NCBI GenBank assembly: GCA_944800085.1 | Contig: CALYLO010000003.1 | Coordinates: forward strand, 248,001 to 312,000 | DNA: 64,000 nt | Origin: Paenibacillus melissococcoides | Lineage (GTDB): Bacteria; Bacillota; Bacilli; Paenibacillales; Paenibacillaceae | Reading direction: 5' to 3' | Shown: positions 26,607 through 35,664 of the stretch, piece after piece | Position numbering within the stretch: position 1 is the first letter of the stretch | Layout of the letters: every line of letters starts with the position of its first letter | Notes under the pieces: generated by a model | Seen by the model: only the letters and a program-made list of their open reading frames with translations | What the model was told of the DNA's origin: nothing | The model's database searches: none | Program-made: the position numbers and the translations under genes

Positions 26607-26639
26607 ATGGAAGAAGACACGGCATCAAGCCAGATATAG
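26607..26639 (+). CDS. Possible 10-codon leader peptide before the lpl operon
   Basis: ATG 26607 has an excellent ribosome site (TGGAGGGAGAAC) and opens a frame of ten codons (MEEDTASSQI) before TAG. A hairpin at 26669-26705 follows, directly before the lplB ribosome site. It may be a regulatory leader or a decayed gene start. Confidence 0.25.
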   Translation: MEEDTASSQI

Positions 26640-26668
26640 AGAGCTGATGCGAGGCGGAGCAACCGCTC

Positions 26669-26705
26669 TGCCGCTGTAAATTAAACCGCTTTACATTCAG
26701 CGGCA
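26669..26705 (+). promoter_or_regulatory. Hairpin immediately before the lplB ribosome binding site
   Basis: TGCCGCTG (26669-26676) pairs with CAGCGGCA (26698-26705); the inner TAAA/TTTA can extend it. It ends six bases before TAAGGAGGAGGG of lplB, so it could modulate translation or stabilise the transcript. Confidence 0.4.
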
Positions 26706-26730
26706 TCAGGTAAGGAGGAGGGATTCACAT

Positions 26731-27699
26731 ATGGCGAAAGCATCTGCCGGGCTGGACACGGAATCACGCATGAATCTCGATAAGCATCGCAAAAGCGCGT
26801 TTAAACGGTTTTTCATGCAAATAGATATTCAACTGATGGTACTGCCTGCGCTCGTGTTTATCTTTATTTTTTCCTATATTCCCATGTATGGCGTTCTGAT
26901 CGCTTTTCAGGACTACAAGATGGGTTCGAACTTATTGAACAACAATTGGGTTGGATTTAAGCACTTTGTCGCATTTTTCAATGCTCCGGAATTTTATCCC
27001 GTCATGCGCAACACGATTGTCATCAGCTTTTTGAAGTTTATTTTCGGGTTCCCGGCGCCGATTCTTTTGGCGCTCATGCTGAATGAAGTGCGCAAAATGT
27101 TCTTCAAACGGGTGGTACAGACCGTGACGTATCTGCCGCACTTCCTGTCCTGGGTCGTCATCGGGTCGATGGTGACATCGCTGCTGTCCGTGGACAACGG
27201 CAGTGTAAATATGCTGCTCGAGAAATTGAAACTTATCGACGAGCCTATCAATTTCCTGTCCATGTCGGAATATTTCTGGACGATACTCGTCACGACCAAT
27301 GTGTGGAAAGAAATTGGATTCGCTTCCATTGTCTATTTGGCGGCGATTGCCGGGATCGATCCTCATTTATATGAGGCGGCCTCCATCGACGGCGCCAGCC
27401 GGTTCAAGCAGATGTGGCTGATTACGCTCCCGTGCATTATGCCTGTCGTCATCATTTTTATGATATTGGCTATCGGCAATCTGACGAATGCCGGCTTCGA
27501 AGATATTTTGATTCTGGCCTCCAACCCGGCATTGCGCGAGGTGTCGGATTCACTGGATGTCTACGTGGTTCGGGTCGGTATCGACAACTACAGGTACTCC
27601 TATGCGACGGCAATCGGCCTGTTCAAGGCGGTGGTCAGCGTCACGCTGCTTACATTTGCGAACTTCATTGCCAGAAAAACGGGCAATAGCTTGTGGTGA
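26731..27699 (+). CDS. lplB: Sugar ABC transporter permease, LplB/YteP type
   Basis: The 322-residue inner-membrane permease starts at ATG 26731 after TAAGGAGGAGGG. It has the LplB plan: a basic N-terminal tail, TM1 LMVLPALVFIFIFSYIPMYGVLIAFQ broken by the Pro/Met/Tyr turn typical of this group, the FGFPAPILLALMLNEVR helix, and an EAA loop IDPHLYEAASIDGASRFKQMWLITLP. It forms a heterodimer with LplC. The operon has no ATPase, as usual for Lpl-type importers, which share a multi-substrate ATPase (MsmX) encoded elsewhere. In bacilli this family imports complex or uronate-containing sugars. Confidence 0.93.
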   Translation: MAKASAGLDTESRMNLDKHRKSAFKRFFMQIDIQLMVLPALVFIFIFSYIPMYGVLIAFQDYKMGSNLLNNNWVGFKHFVAFFNAPEFYPVMRNTIVISFLKFIFGFPAPILLALMLNEVRKMFFKRVVQTVTYLPHFLSWVVIGSMVTSLLSVDNGSVNMLLEKLKLIDEPINFLSMSEYFWTILVTTNVWKEIGFASIVYLAAIAGIDPHLYEAASIDGASRFKQMWLITLPCIMPVVIIFMILAIGNLTNAGFEDILILASNPALREVSDSLDVYVVRVGIDNYRYSYATAIGLFKAVVSVTLLTFANFIARKTGNSLW

Positions 27700-27730
27700 T
27701 GAATCTTTCCAGAGACAGGAGGACTGAACG

Positions 27731-28627
27731 ATGATACGAGACAGTATAGGAGACCGCATCTTTGTCGCCTTTATCTATGTATTTTTAACGTTGCTGGCGT
27801 TTTCCACCTTTTATCCGTTTTGGAACTCGCTCGTCATTTCCTTCAATGAAGGGCTGGATACCGCGAAGGGCGGGATTACGTTCTGGCCGCGGGAATTCAC
27901 GCTCGAGAACTACCGCATCGTATTCGAGGACTCGCGGTTGATGAACGGCTTCGTCATTGCCGCCCTGCGGACGGTCATCGGCACCGTATCCGCGATATTG
28001 GCCACCTCGATATTTGCCTATGGCATGTCGAAGCGAGAGCTGATGGGCCGCAAATATTACATGATCATGTGCATTATTACGATGTATTTCGGCGGCGGGC
28101 TCATTCCGACCTATATGCTTATCCGCAGCCTTGGCTTGTTCAACTCGTTCTGGGTGTTCATTATTCCGGCCCTGATCAGCGTATGGAACATGATTATATT
28201 CCGGACGTTCTTCCAGGGGCTCCCGGCAGGCTTGGAGGAATCGGCGAAGATCGATGGCTGCGGCAACTGGGGAACGTTCTTCCGGATTGTGCTGCCATTA
28301 TCCGGCCCCGTCGTGGCCACGCTGTCGCTGTTCACGGCCGTGGCGCACTGGAACGAATGGTTCGTGGCCAGCATTTATATCACGAATGAAGATCTGCTGC
28401 CTATCCAGACGGTGCTGCGGCAAATTCTGTTCTCGAATATCGCCTCGGAACAGATGGCCAATGTCGATATGAGCGCGATTGCGCATATGAATGCCGCGAA
28501 AAAAATCACGTCCAAGGCCTTGACGATGGCGACGATTATGGTTGCGACGGTTCCTATCGTATGCGTCTATCCGTTCCTGCAGAAATATTTCGTCAAGGGC
28601 GTATTGATTGGATCGCTGAAAGAGTAG
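27731..28627 (+). CDS. lplC: Sugar ABC transporter permease, LplC/YtcP type
   Basis: 298 residues from ATG 27731 behind AGACAGGAGGAC. Typical LplC features: the opening VFLTLLAFSTFYPFWNSLVISFNEG, the central YFGGGLIPTYMLIRSLGLFNSFWVFIIP block that is diagnostic for the YtcP group, and EAA loop PAGLEESAKIDGCGNWGTFFRIVLPLSGP. It ends QKYFVKGVLIGSLKE, the standard close. It pairs with LplB and is followed 88 bp later by the binding protein. Confidence 0.94.
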   Translation: MIRDSIGDRIFVAFIYVFLTLLAFSTFYPFWNSLVISFNEGLDTAKGGITFWPREFTLENYRIVFEDSRLMNGFVIAALRTVIGTVSAILATSIFAYGMSKRELMGRKYYMIMCIITMYFGGGLIPTYMLIRSLGLFNSFWVFIIPALISVWNMIIFRTFFQGLPAGLEESAKIDGCGNWGTFFRIVLPLSGPVVATLSLFTAVAHWNEWFVASIYITNEDLLPIQTVLRQILFSNIASEQMANVDMSAIAHMNAAKKITSKALTMATIMVATVPIVCVYPFLQKYFVKGVLIGSLKE

Positions 28628-28715
28628 TTACCTGGAGCAATACGGGAAGATTCGCTGGCGTTTAGAGCATCTCTGCTTTAAACATAGATTACAAATTGAA
28701 AGGGGAAAATATCCA

Positions 28716-30404
28716 GTGAAGAACAAGAGAAACCTCCTTCTTAGCGTGCTCTCTGTCTTTATGGTGTTCACCTTGGTGGTCGGGTGCAGCGGCGGCGGGA
28801 ACACAAGCGCGCCTCCAGCCAATGATCCGGCAAAGCAGGAAGGGAGCGAAGGGCAAGAAGCTTCCGGTGAATCACCGAAGAGCGATCTGTACGAATTGGG
28901 CAAGGAAGAGCTGAATGTCTCGTTCTACGGCAACTATGGCTGGTACCAGATGCCGAAATGGGGCAAGGATCCCGCTTCCAAATGGGTTCAGGACAATCTG
29001 AAGGTCACGGTTACGGCTGTCAGCTCGGGCGGGAACAATGCGCAGAAGCTGCAGACGATGATCGCCGGCGATGAGCTGCCGGATATTATCTGGACAGACA
29101 GAGGCCCGGACGTTGAGCGGCTCCGCGAAGCAGGCATGCTCGTGCCGATGGACGAGTACATCGAGAAATATCCAAATTTCAAAAAGTCTCTGTCCGAACA
29201 GCATCTGGCGCTGCTCCGGTCCCCGGACGGCAAAATCTACCAGCTTCCGAACTATTATACGCAGCAGCCGAACGGCAACGCCGGATATGCAATCAATAAA
29301 AAGATCTATAAAGCGCTCGGCTCTCCGAAGCTGGAGACGACCGACGACTTGTACACTTATCTGAAAGCGGTCAAAGAAAAATTCCCGGATGTCATTCCGT
29401 TCGAGACGGGATTGGCCAAAGACGGTCATGGCATTGACCAGATATTCTCTTCCTTCAAGGAAAACAATTTCTCCTTCACGCGCTTCTTCGGCGTCCCTGA
29501 CGGCGACAAAATCGTATCGATCTATAAAGATCCGGGATTCCGCGAATCCGTCGTCTTCACGGCGAAGCTGATGCGCGAGAAGCTGATGACGCAGGATGCG
29601 AATACGCAGACCGAGGACCAAGTAAGAGAAAAAGCGATGAATGGCAAATTTGCCGTTATTGCCACCTTTGACCCGATGAAGATGCTGGCGACCGCTGACT
29701 CCGAACTGAAGAAGAAGGATCCGGAAGACGGATACATGTTCATCCAGCCGATCGCCAAGGAGGGGCTCGATCGGACCAAAATCTACCCGGGAACCTATAA
29801 TCAGTTAGGCTGGAACGTGGCTCTCATTACGAAGAACTCGAAAAATCCGGAAGCCGTGTTCGCGCTTCTCGATTGGATGACAGGACCGGAAGGCAGCATG
29901 GTGCTGAACTGGGGTCCTCCCGGACCGGACGGATATTGGGACGGCTTCGAGGCGGACGGCGTGACGCCGAAGTTCAATGAAGAGAAGTATTTGAATGATC
30001 CGGATACGCTTGCGGAAATTAACGGAAAAGCCGGCGACCTGGTATGGGTGGGCAACACAATGTTCCTCGATAACACGAAAAAGGAGATGTTGTCCAACGT
30101 TCCGGCTGATCAAATCGACTTCAGCAACCGTTGGCAAATGGAAATTACATGGGGCACGCAGGGCGATTTCACGGAGTTCCTCGGTTGGGAACCCGCTCCC
30201 GACAGCGAAGTCGGCATCATTAGACAGAGCATCAGAGATATCTGGCTGACCGCGAGAGCGAAAGCGATGTATGCCAAGTCCGACGAGGAAGCATTGCAGA
30301 TTCTGGATAAGGCTCACGAAGATTCGATGAAGCTGGGCTATGACAAATTTCTTGAGCATGTAACCAACGTGTGGACGGAAAACAAGAAAGAGTTGGGCAA
30401 ATAA
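28716..30404 (+). CDS. lplA: Sugar-binding lipoprotein, LplA/YtcQ type
   Basis: 562 residues starting at GTG 28716 (AAAGGGGAAAATATCC upstream). A signal peptide (LLLSVLSVFMVFTLVVGC) ends in a lipobox with Cys24, followed by a Ser/Gly/Pro/Glu linker. The SBP_bac_1 domain is of the long LplA kind, with an N-terminal strand NVSFYGNYGWYQMPKWG, ligand-loop DELPDIIWTDRGPDVERL, and INKKIYKALGSP..TTDDLYTYLKAVKEKFPD. It captures an oligosaccharide outside the cell and passes it to LplBC. A strong terminator follows. The sugar cannot be told; uronate-rich plant or glycan fragments are common for the family. Confidence 0.93.
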   Translation: MKNKRNLLLSVLSVFMVFTLVVGCSGGGNTSAPPANDPAKQEGSEGQEASGESPKSDLYELGKEELNVSFYGNYGWYQMPKWGKDPASKWVQDNLKVTVTAVSSGGNNAQKLQTMIAGDELPDIIWTDRGPDVERLREAGMLVPMDEYIEKYPNFKKSLSEQHLALLRSPDGKIYQLPNYYTQQPNGNAGYAINKKIYKALGSPKLETTDDLYTYLKAVKEKFPDVIPFETGLAKDGHGIDQIFSSFKENNFSFTRFFGVPDGDKIVSIYKDPGFRESVVFTAKLMREKLMTQDANTQTEDQVREKAMNGKFAVIATFDPMKMLATADSELKKKDPEDGYMFIQPIAKEGLDRTKIYPGTYNQLGWNVALITKNSKNPEAVFALLDWMTGPEGSMVLNWGPPGPDGYWDGFEADGVTPKFNEEKYLNDPDTLAEINGKAGDLVWVGNTMFLDNTKKEMLSNVPADQIDFSNRWQMEITWGTQGDFTEFLGWEPAPDSEVGIIRQSIRDIWLTARAKAMYAKSDEEALQILDKAHEDSMKLGYDKFLEHVTNVWTENKKELGK

Positions 30405-30413
30405 GGAAAGCGC

Positions 30414-30452
30414 AACGAAGGCTCGCTGTACCGGCGGGCCTTCGTTTTTTGT
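30414..30452 (+). terminator. Rho-independent terminator of the lplBCA operon
   Basis: AACGAAGGCTCGC (30414-30426) pairs with GCGGGCCTTCGTT (30434-30446, one G-U), then a T-run. It separates the transporter from its regulators. Confidence 0.92.
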
Positions 30453-30488
30453 TCGCTGCCGCGGGGCGGAACTGGCAGCCGCATACTG

Positions 30489-30516
30489 TTCAAACGGGAC
30501 GGTTCATTGCTATACT
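30489..30516 (+). promoter_or_regulatory. Candidate promoter for the yesN-like gene
   Basis: TTCAAA (30489-30494), 16 bases, TATACT (30511-30516); 62 bp before the ATG. The -35 is only half matched. Confidence 0.4.
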
Positions 30517-30578
30517 TGGGATGGAAATGATTAGGCTGCAGGTAACGATGGACCGCATGTCCTGAAGGGAGATCTTTC

Positions 30579-32159
30579 ATGTACAACGTGTTATTGGTGG
30601 ATGACGAGATGCTTGATCTCGAAGGGATGAAGCAATTTATCCCATGGGAAGCTTTAGGCATGAAAGTGGCCGCGGCGGTGAACAACGCCTTTGACGCATG
30701 CGAGATTCTCGAACAGCTTCCGATAGACATTATGGTTAGCGACATCAATATGCCTAATATGTCGGGGCTGGAACTGGCGCGAAGAGCGATAGAGAAAAAT
30801 TCTAATATTCGTGTCATTTTTGTAAGCGGTTACCAGGACTTCAGCTATGTGAAGCAGGCATTGTCATTGAAGGCTTATAGCTATGTGCTGAAGCCGATGG
30901 ATGATAATGAGCTGATCGCGGCGCTGCAGAAGGTGAAGCAGGATCTGGAGAACGAGCGGAAGCGCCGTGACGTGGAAGAGGCGTACCAGCGCATGGTTCC
31001 GATGGCCAAAAACGACCTGTTGGTCAGGCTGCTGGAAGGGGAATGCGATCAGGACTATTTGCAAGACATGAGGAAGCTGATTCAGTCCAATGGGCTGGAT
31101 CAGCTGGAATGGCCCGTGCGTGCCGCCGTCATGGAACTGGATGACATGAATTGGACGCAAGAGGCCGTCAGCCTGTCCGAGCAGATGATGTCGAAGAACT
31201 TCCTCTATGAAGTGAGCGAAATTGGGCACAAGCACGGCATGCGCCATGTCTGCAAGCTGTCCTCGCACCGGATCGCGCTGTTGATTGACGGCCAGCGGAT
31301 GGAAGCGCTGATTCATGACTTGTACGAGGCGATTCAAGCCAACTTTCCGTTTACGATGACGGTTGGGATCGGAGAGCCGGTCTATACGCTCGAGCAGCTT
31401 CACATCTCGTGCAAGCAGGCGATGGAGGCCGTGGACGGCAAAATGTTTTTGGGCAAAGGCAAACTGATTATGTACGAAGAAGTGAGCCGGGAACCGGAAA
31501 TGGTCGATGCCCGGACGCTCGATGCCCGCGTGGAAGCCTTATTTCATGCGCTGACCGAATACGATCTCGTCCGTATCTACGACGAGATCGAGCTATTGTT
31601 CGAATCCGTAAGCATGCTGAGATCGAAATTCACGGTGCATAATCTGGCCATGTTTATTATATGGAAGCTGGATCAGCAGTTGAAGGCAAGAGGCGAGAAC
31701 TTGTTTGATATGCTCGGGATGGAGCTTCATAATCTGGATATCTTGCTGCAGTTCGATACGATTAGCGATATTCGTTCTTGGCTCGTGCGGAAAACGTTCG
31801 AAATATCCGAACAATTGCGAAGCAAATCAAGCTCCAAGAACAATAAGCTGATTCGGGAAATGATTCAAATGATGAAGGATCGGATGAATGACAATATCAC
31901 CCTTAAGGATGTGGCGCATCAATTTTCTTTTTCTCCCAACTATCTCGGCTATATGTTCAAGGAAGAAACGGGCAAATCGTTCAGCGAAGTGTTGATTCAA
32001 CTGCGGATGGAGCGGGCCCGCGAATTGCTGCATGATCCTTCGATAAAGATCTATGAAATAGCGAATCAGGTCGGCTACCGCTACCTGCCGTATTTCAGCA
32101 GACAATTCAAGGAAGCCTACGGCATGACGCCGATGGAGTACCGCAAGCGAGAAACGTGA
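30579..32159 (+). CDS. YesN-type response regulator (receiver plus AraC HTH)
   Basis: 526 residues from ATG 30579 (GAAGGGAGATCTTTC). The receiver domain (1-120) has the acidic pocket DDE at 8-10, phospho-acceptor Asp55 (VSDINMP), the Thr/Ser site in FVSGYQDFSYVKQAL and Lys in VLKPMDD. The middle 280 residues are a GGDEF-like helical linker of YesN proteins. The last 100 residues are two AraC helix-turn-helices (ITLKDVAHQFSFSPNYLGYMFKEETGKSFSEVLIQLRM broken over two helices; IYEIANQVGYRYLPYFSRQFKEAYGMTPMEYR). It would switch on the lpl operon upon phosphorylation by the next gene's product, but that kinase is damaged. Confidence 0.92.
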   Translation: MYNVLLVDDEMLDLEGMKQFIPWEALGMKVAAAVNNAFDACEILEQLPIDIMVSDINMPNMSGLELARRAIEKNSNIRVIFVSGYQDFSYVKQALSLKAYSYVLKPMDDNELIAALQKVKQDLENERKRRDVEEAYQRMVPMAKNDLLVRLLEGECDQDYLQDMRKLIQSNGLDQLEWPVRAAVMELDDMNWTQEAVSLSEQMMSKNFLYEVSEIGHKHGMRHVCKLSSHRIALLIDGQRMEALIHDLYEAIQANFPFTMTVGIGEPVYTLEQLHISCKQAMEAVDGKMFLGKGKLIMYEEVSREPEMVDARTLDARVEALFHALTEYDLVRIYDEIELLFESVSMLRSKFTVHNLAMFIIWKLDQQLKARGENLFDMLGMELHNLDILLQFDTISDIRSWLVRKTFEISEQLRSKSSSKNNKLIREMIQMMKDRMNDNITLKDVAHQFSFSPNYLGYMFKEETGKSFSEVLIQLRMERARELLHDPSIKIYEIANQVGYRYLPYFSRQFKEAYGMTPMEYRKRET

Positions 32160-32174
32160 CAGGGGATGGCTGAT

Positions 32175-33556
32175 ATGAACGCGCCGGGGGCGAGGCAGAG
32201 GTATTTGCCGATTGGATACAAATTAATGCTTACTTATATGCTGTTCATCGTGAGTGCCGTGTCTGTCATCGGCTATGTGTCCCACTCCATGTACGATGAA
32301 TCGATCCGGAAGCACACCAGGATGAATGTTCAGGGAACGTTGCTGCAGATACGCGATAATATCGAATATAAGATGCAGGATGTCGTCCGTATTTCCTCCC
32401 TTCTCTATGACGATTATGAATTGTACCGGCATCTGCGAAGCTATGAGGAGGGGTGGGAGAACTACGATCGCATGACGAAGGACGTCGTGCCCAAAATCGA
32501 AGCCGCGACCAAGTCAACCGGCATGAAGCTGTGGACCTCGGTCTACTTCCGCAATGAATCGATTTATGAAGTATATAAAAATAGGATCGAGGACAGCAAC
32601 TGGTCGTACGATATTTATCATCTTAGCCGGATTACGGACAAGGAAGCGCGCTCGTGCCGGTCGCGCTGATCCAGCAGGACGCGCTGAAGGTCAGGCTGTT
32701 TATTTTTTTCGCTTGCCTGATTTGCGTTGTCGTCCTGTCTTTCGCAGGCGGGTTTATCTCCCGGTTCTTCTCGATTCGGATACATAAGTTTGTCTCCGTG
32801 CTGAATGCATTTCGCGAAGGAGATCTGCATAAGCGCATCTCCTATCGGGGCAATGACGAATTCTCGCAGATTGCGACCGCGCTCAACAATATGGGCGAGA
32901 ATATCGAGTCTTTAATCAAGGAAGTGTACTTGACGCAACTGCAGAAGAAGGAAGCCGAGCTGGAAATGCTTCAGTCGCAAATAAATCCGCATTTTCTCTA
33001 TAACACGCTGTCCTCGATCAGCCGCCTCGCCAAATTCGGGGAAAATGAGAAGCTGCAGCAAATGGTAATGGGACTGGCCAAATTTTACCGCTTGGCCTTG
33101 AACAACGGCAAGCTGATGATCCGGGTCCCGCAAGAGCTGGAGCAGGCGCAGGCGTATGTCGATATCCAGAAGATCAAATACGGCGATCGGCTGGATGTCA
33201 TGTTCGATATCGACCCCGTCATTTGGCCATACAGCACTGTCAAGCTGATTTTGCAGCCATTTATTGAAAATGTCCTGGAGCATGCCTGGTGCGGTGATCG
33301 GATTCACATTCGCGTCGTGGCGTCCAAGGAAGGAGATAATCTGTTGTTCCGCGTCATCGATGACGGGGTCGGAATGACTCCGGAGCGCGTGAGCGATATT
33401 TTCCACGGCCGGGATCATGTCAATGCGGGCTATGGCATACGCAACGTCGATCAGCGCATCAAGCTGCAATACGGACCGGAGTACGGCGTGAGCATCCACA
33501 GCCGGCTCGGGATCGGGACCTCGGTATCCATCCGGATCCCGCCGAAGCATAGCTGA
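32175..33556 (+). pseudogene. YesM-type sensor histidine kinase with internal deletion and frameshift
   Basis: The first part (ATG 32175 with AGGGGAT, or ATG 32166; stop at 32669) encodes the N-terminal membrane helix (LMLTYMLFIVSAVSVIGYVSHS) and the start of the extracellular sensor, up to DIYHLSRITDKE. The second part (about 32650-33556, another frame) opens with VPVALIQQDALKV, TM2 (LFIFFACLICVVVLSFAGGF), HAMP, the His_kinase box SQINPHFLYNTLSSISRLAK, and ATPase motifs (ENVLEHA, VIDDGVGM, GYGIRNVDQRI). Compared with intact YesM proteins such as the one at 56938, some 120 residues of sensor are missing at the junction and the two halves are out of frame. The kinase half could still be made from an internal start but could not sense. 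Confidence 0.8.
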
Positions 33557-33647
33557 TTCCCACGAACCCCCTAATCTTGTATAATAGAGGTTGCACTATA
33601 CGCATTCATAGAGTTTGTATTTCTGAATCGGAGTGGGGGGAACTGGA

Positions 33648-34238
33648 TTGAATACCCGATCGCTGGCCTATGTGGCGGTGCGGTTGCTGGCGCTGTATTT
33701 TTTCATTACCGCCATCGTCCATGTGTCTAACGTGGTGCAGGTCAGCTTGCCGAATCTGATGTCAATCAAGGATGCAGCCGCCAGCAGGCCGGATCAGATT
33801 GTGTTGTTGTTGGTGGTCCTGCTCCCGTCCATCATTATGCTGCTTAGCGCCTTCGTATTATGGACGGCGGCCTACCGCATCTCCGGACTGCTGTCCCCGG
33901 CCGTCCCGCCGCGGGAGGAAGCTGCGGCAGCAGAAGCGTCGGGGAGGGAAGAGCTTCCGCGGCGCTCGAGATCGCAGGAGCTGGCGTCACTGACCAAGCC
34001 CCTGCTGCAGACGGGACTCGGCATTTCCGGCCTGATTCTGCTCATTAATGGCATCCCGGACTTCATACATATGTTGATGACGATCACCTATGTCGATACG
34101 CACATGTACCCGGATCATATGCAGCGCGAATTAAGCGCGAACTTCGTGCAAGTCATCGTGAAGATGCTGCTCGGTCTCTCTCTGGCGATTGGGGCCGGCG
34201 GATTGACCCGGTACTTCACGCGCTCGTCCTCATCGTGA
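33648..34238 (+). CDS. Membrane protein of unknown function, four segments
   Basis: About 196 residues; TTG 33648 is preferred because GTGGGGGGAAC lies in front, while GTG 33633 would start inside that site. Predicted membrane segments are LAYVAVRLLALYFFITAIVHV, IVLLLVVLLPSIIMLLSAFVLW, LLQTGLGISGLILLINGIPDFI and VIVKMLLGLSLAIGAGGL. An Ala/Glu/Arg-rich cytoplasmic loop (about residues 92-115) separates the two pairs. A TATAAT at 33580-33585 may be its -10. No family was recognised. It precedes a signal peptidase gene by 55 bp. Confidence 0.75.
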   Translation: MNTRSLAYVAVRLLALYFFITAIVHVSNVVQVSLPNLMSIKDAAASRPDQIVLLLVVLLPSIIMLLSAFVLWTAAYRISGLLSPAVPPREEAAAAEASGREELPRRSRSQELASLTKPLLQTGLGISGLILLINGIPDFIHMLMTITYVDTHMYPDHMQRELSANFVQVIVKMLLGLSLAIGAGGLTRYFTRSSSS

Positions 34239-34293
34239 CCGGGGACAGCGCCGACAATGGCGAATGTAACGCCTTCGAAGGAGGAATTGAACG

Positions 34294-34791
34294 ATGCGAA
34301 TGTCTCACATTATCAAGGGTTATGTTATTCCGATGATCATCGCGTTCGGCATCAGTCTGTTGATTCAGCAGGTCGCCTATGCGCAAGTCGTCGTGCAGCA
34401 GCATTCCATGCAGCATACGTATAATCCCGGGGATCGGCTCATCGAGAACAAATGGGTGTACCATTGGTTCGAGCCTGCCTACGGCGATGTCGTCATCATC
34501 GATCCGGCGTTCCAGGGAGAACGGTATATTAAGCGCGTCGTCGGCGTGGCGGGCGATACGATCGATGCCCGCGACGGGAAGCTGGAAGTGAACGGCCAGG
34601 TCGTCGACGAGCCGTTCGCAGAGGGAAGCACGCTGCCGAAGCAGCTTGACTTGCCGATTGTCGTGCCGGAAGGGCACGTATTCGTCATGGGAGACAACCG
34701 GGCCGTCAGCATAGACAGCCGGACATACGGCCCTGTTCCGCTGGAGTACCTGGAAGGCAAGGTCGAATTCAAAGTCTGGCCATGGTGGTAG
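34294..34791 (+). CDS. lepB: Signal peptidase I
   Basis: The 165-residue membrane-bound serine protease removes signal peptides from secreted pre-proteins. ATG 34294 follows CGAAGGAGGAATTG. One N-terminal membrane helix (GYVIPMIIAFGISLLIQQVAYA) is followed by the catalytic Ser in QQHSMQHTYNPGDRL, the Lys in RYIKRVVGVAGDTID, and the closing box FVMGDNRAVSIDSRTYGPVP. The Ser-Met pair and Lys-Arg pair are those of Gram-positive SipS-type enzymes, and the short length agrees. The usual P before the catalytic Ser-Met is His here (QHSM), which I note as a mild oddity. A terminator follows. Confidence 0.9.
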   Translation: MRMSHIIKGYVIPMIIAFGISLLIQQVAYAQVVVQQHSMQHTYNPGDRLIENKWVYHWFEPAYGDVVIIDPAFQGERYIKRVVGVAGDTIDARDGKLEVNGQVVDEPFAEGSTLPKQLDLPIVVPEGHVFVMGDNRAVSIDSRTYGPVPLEYLEGKVEFKVWPWW

Positions 34792-34801
34792 CAGGCAGCA
34801 G

Positions 34802-34833
34802 AAGCGGGGAGCGGTATCGTTCCCCGCTTTTTG
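34802..34833 (+). terminator. Rho-independent terminator after lepB
   Basis: AAGCGGGGA (34802-34810) pairs with TCCCCGCTT (34821-34829), followed by a T5 run. Confidence 0.85.
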
Positions 34834-34834
34834 A

Positions 34835-34972
34835 TGTCTGCGCGAGCACGTCAGTAAGCGCCGGGAAGCCCGCTTCGGCGTGTCCGCGCGCTCGCGGTAG
34901 TAAGTGTAATGGAGCCCGCTTCTTCATGCCTGCGCGAGCATGGCAGTAAGCGTAATATCCCCCGCAGTTGTA
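34835..34972. repeat. Three tandem copies of a 46-bp imperfect repeat
   Basis: Units begin at 34835, 34881 and 34927. Each starts TGYCYGCGCG, carries GTAAG(T/C)G about position 20-27 (TCAGTAAGCG, TAGTAAGTG, GCAGTAAGCG), and copies one and two share GCCCGCTTC. A fourth, decayed start (TGCCCGCC) follows at 34973. The array lies between the lepB terminator and the next promoter. Confidence 0.7.
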
Positions 34973-34993
34973 TGCCCGCCCGTTCCCCTCAAG

Positions 34994-35022
34994 TTGCATG
35001 CCGGAAGGAGGCGCGCTATACT
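34994..35022 (+). promoter_or_regulatory. Candidate sigma-A promoter
   Basis: TTGCAT (34994-34999), 17-base spacer, TATACT (35017-35022), 66 bp before the ATG at 35089. Confidence 0.6.
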
Positions 35023-35088
35023 TGAACACGATGAACTAAGGCGTTGTCCCTTCCAGGACAGAGCACGAAAGGACTCGAATACACCACG

Positions 35089-35664
35089 ATGTTGACAGAG
35101 AAGAAAGCGTTTAGACGAATCCAATGGGGACTGCTGTTTTTTATTGATTACTCGGTGGGAGGCGTAGATCTGCTGCCGGATATCGTCGGCTTGTTCCTCA
35201 TCTTTACGGCGATTCGCGATCTGGAAGGGGTCGAGCCCCCATTCCGGCGTGCGAAGGCCGTGGTTATCCCGCTGATGGCGCTGGCTGTCATTGAGATTTT
35301 GCAGCCGTTCTTCATTCAAGCCATCCCGCGGGGGATATTGGCATGGTACGGAGTCGGGCGATCCGTGCTGGAGACCGGATTGAATATCGCGCTGATGGCC
35401 CTGCTGTGCGGCGGGCTGCGCTCGTTCATGCTGCGGAACGGACAGCCCGCGCTCGCGCACATGGCCCGCCGTCGGCTCATCTATTTCATTGTCGCGCTCG
35501 GATGCTCGTTGAGCATGATCGGCTTTGCCCTGGCATCGCCGATGCTGTTCGACGCGATGGCCGTGCCGTTCTTCCTGCTCTATATTATTGTCGTCATCAT
35601 GTTGATGGGCTTGTTCGGGCAGGCGGCGAAGCGAACGGATGCGATGGGCGGAAGCATGGCATAA
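35089..35664 (+). CDS. Polytopic membrane protein of unknown function
   Basis: 191 residues from ATG 35089 (GAAAGGAC upstream, slightly distant). Predicted membrane segments: IQWGLLFFIDYSVGGVDLLP with DIVGLFLIFTAI, VVIPLMALAVIEILQPFF, LETGLNIALMALLCGGL, LIYFIVALGCSLSMIGFALA and VPFFLLYIIVVIMLMGLFG. The N-terminal FFIDYSVGGVDLLPDIVGL motif, with three acidic residues in the membrane, recalls small regulatory or transport membrane proteins, but I do not recognise a family. It stands alone with its own promoter. Confidence 0.75.
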   Translation: MLTEKKAFRRIQWGLLFFIDYSVGGVDLLPDIVGLFLIFTAIRDLEGVEPPFRRAKAVVIPLMALAVIEILQPFFIQAIPRGILAWYGVGRSVLETGLNIALMALLCGGLRSFMLRNGQPALAHMARRRLIYFIVALGCSLSMIGFALASPMLFDAMAVPFFLLYIIVVIMLMGLFGQAAKRTDAMGGSMA

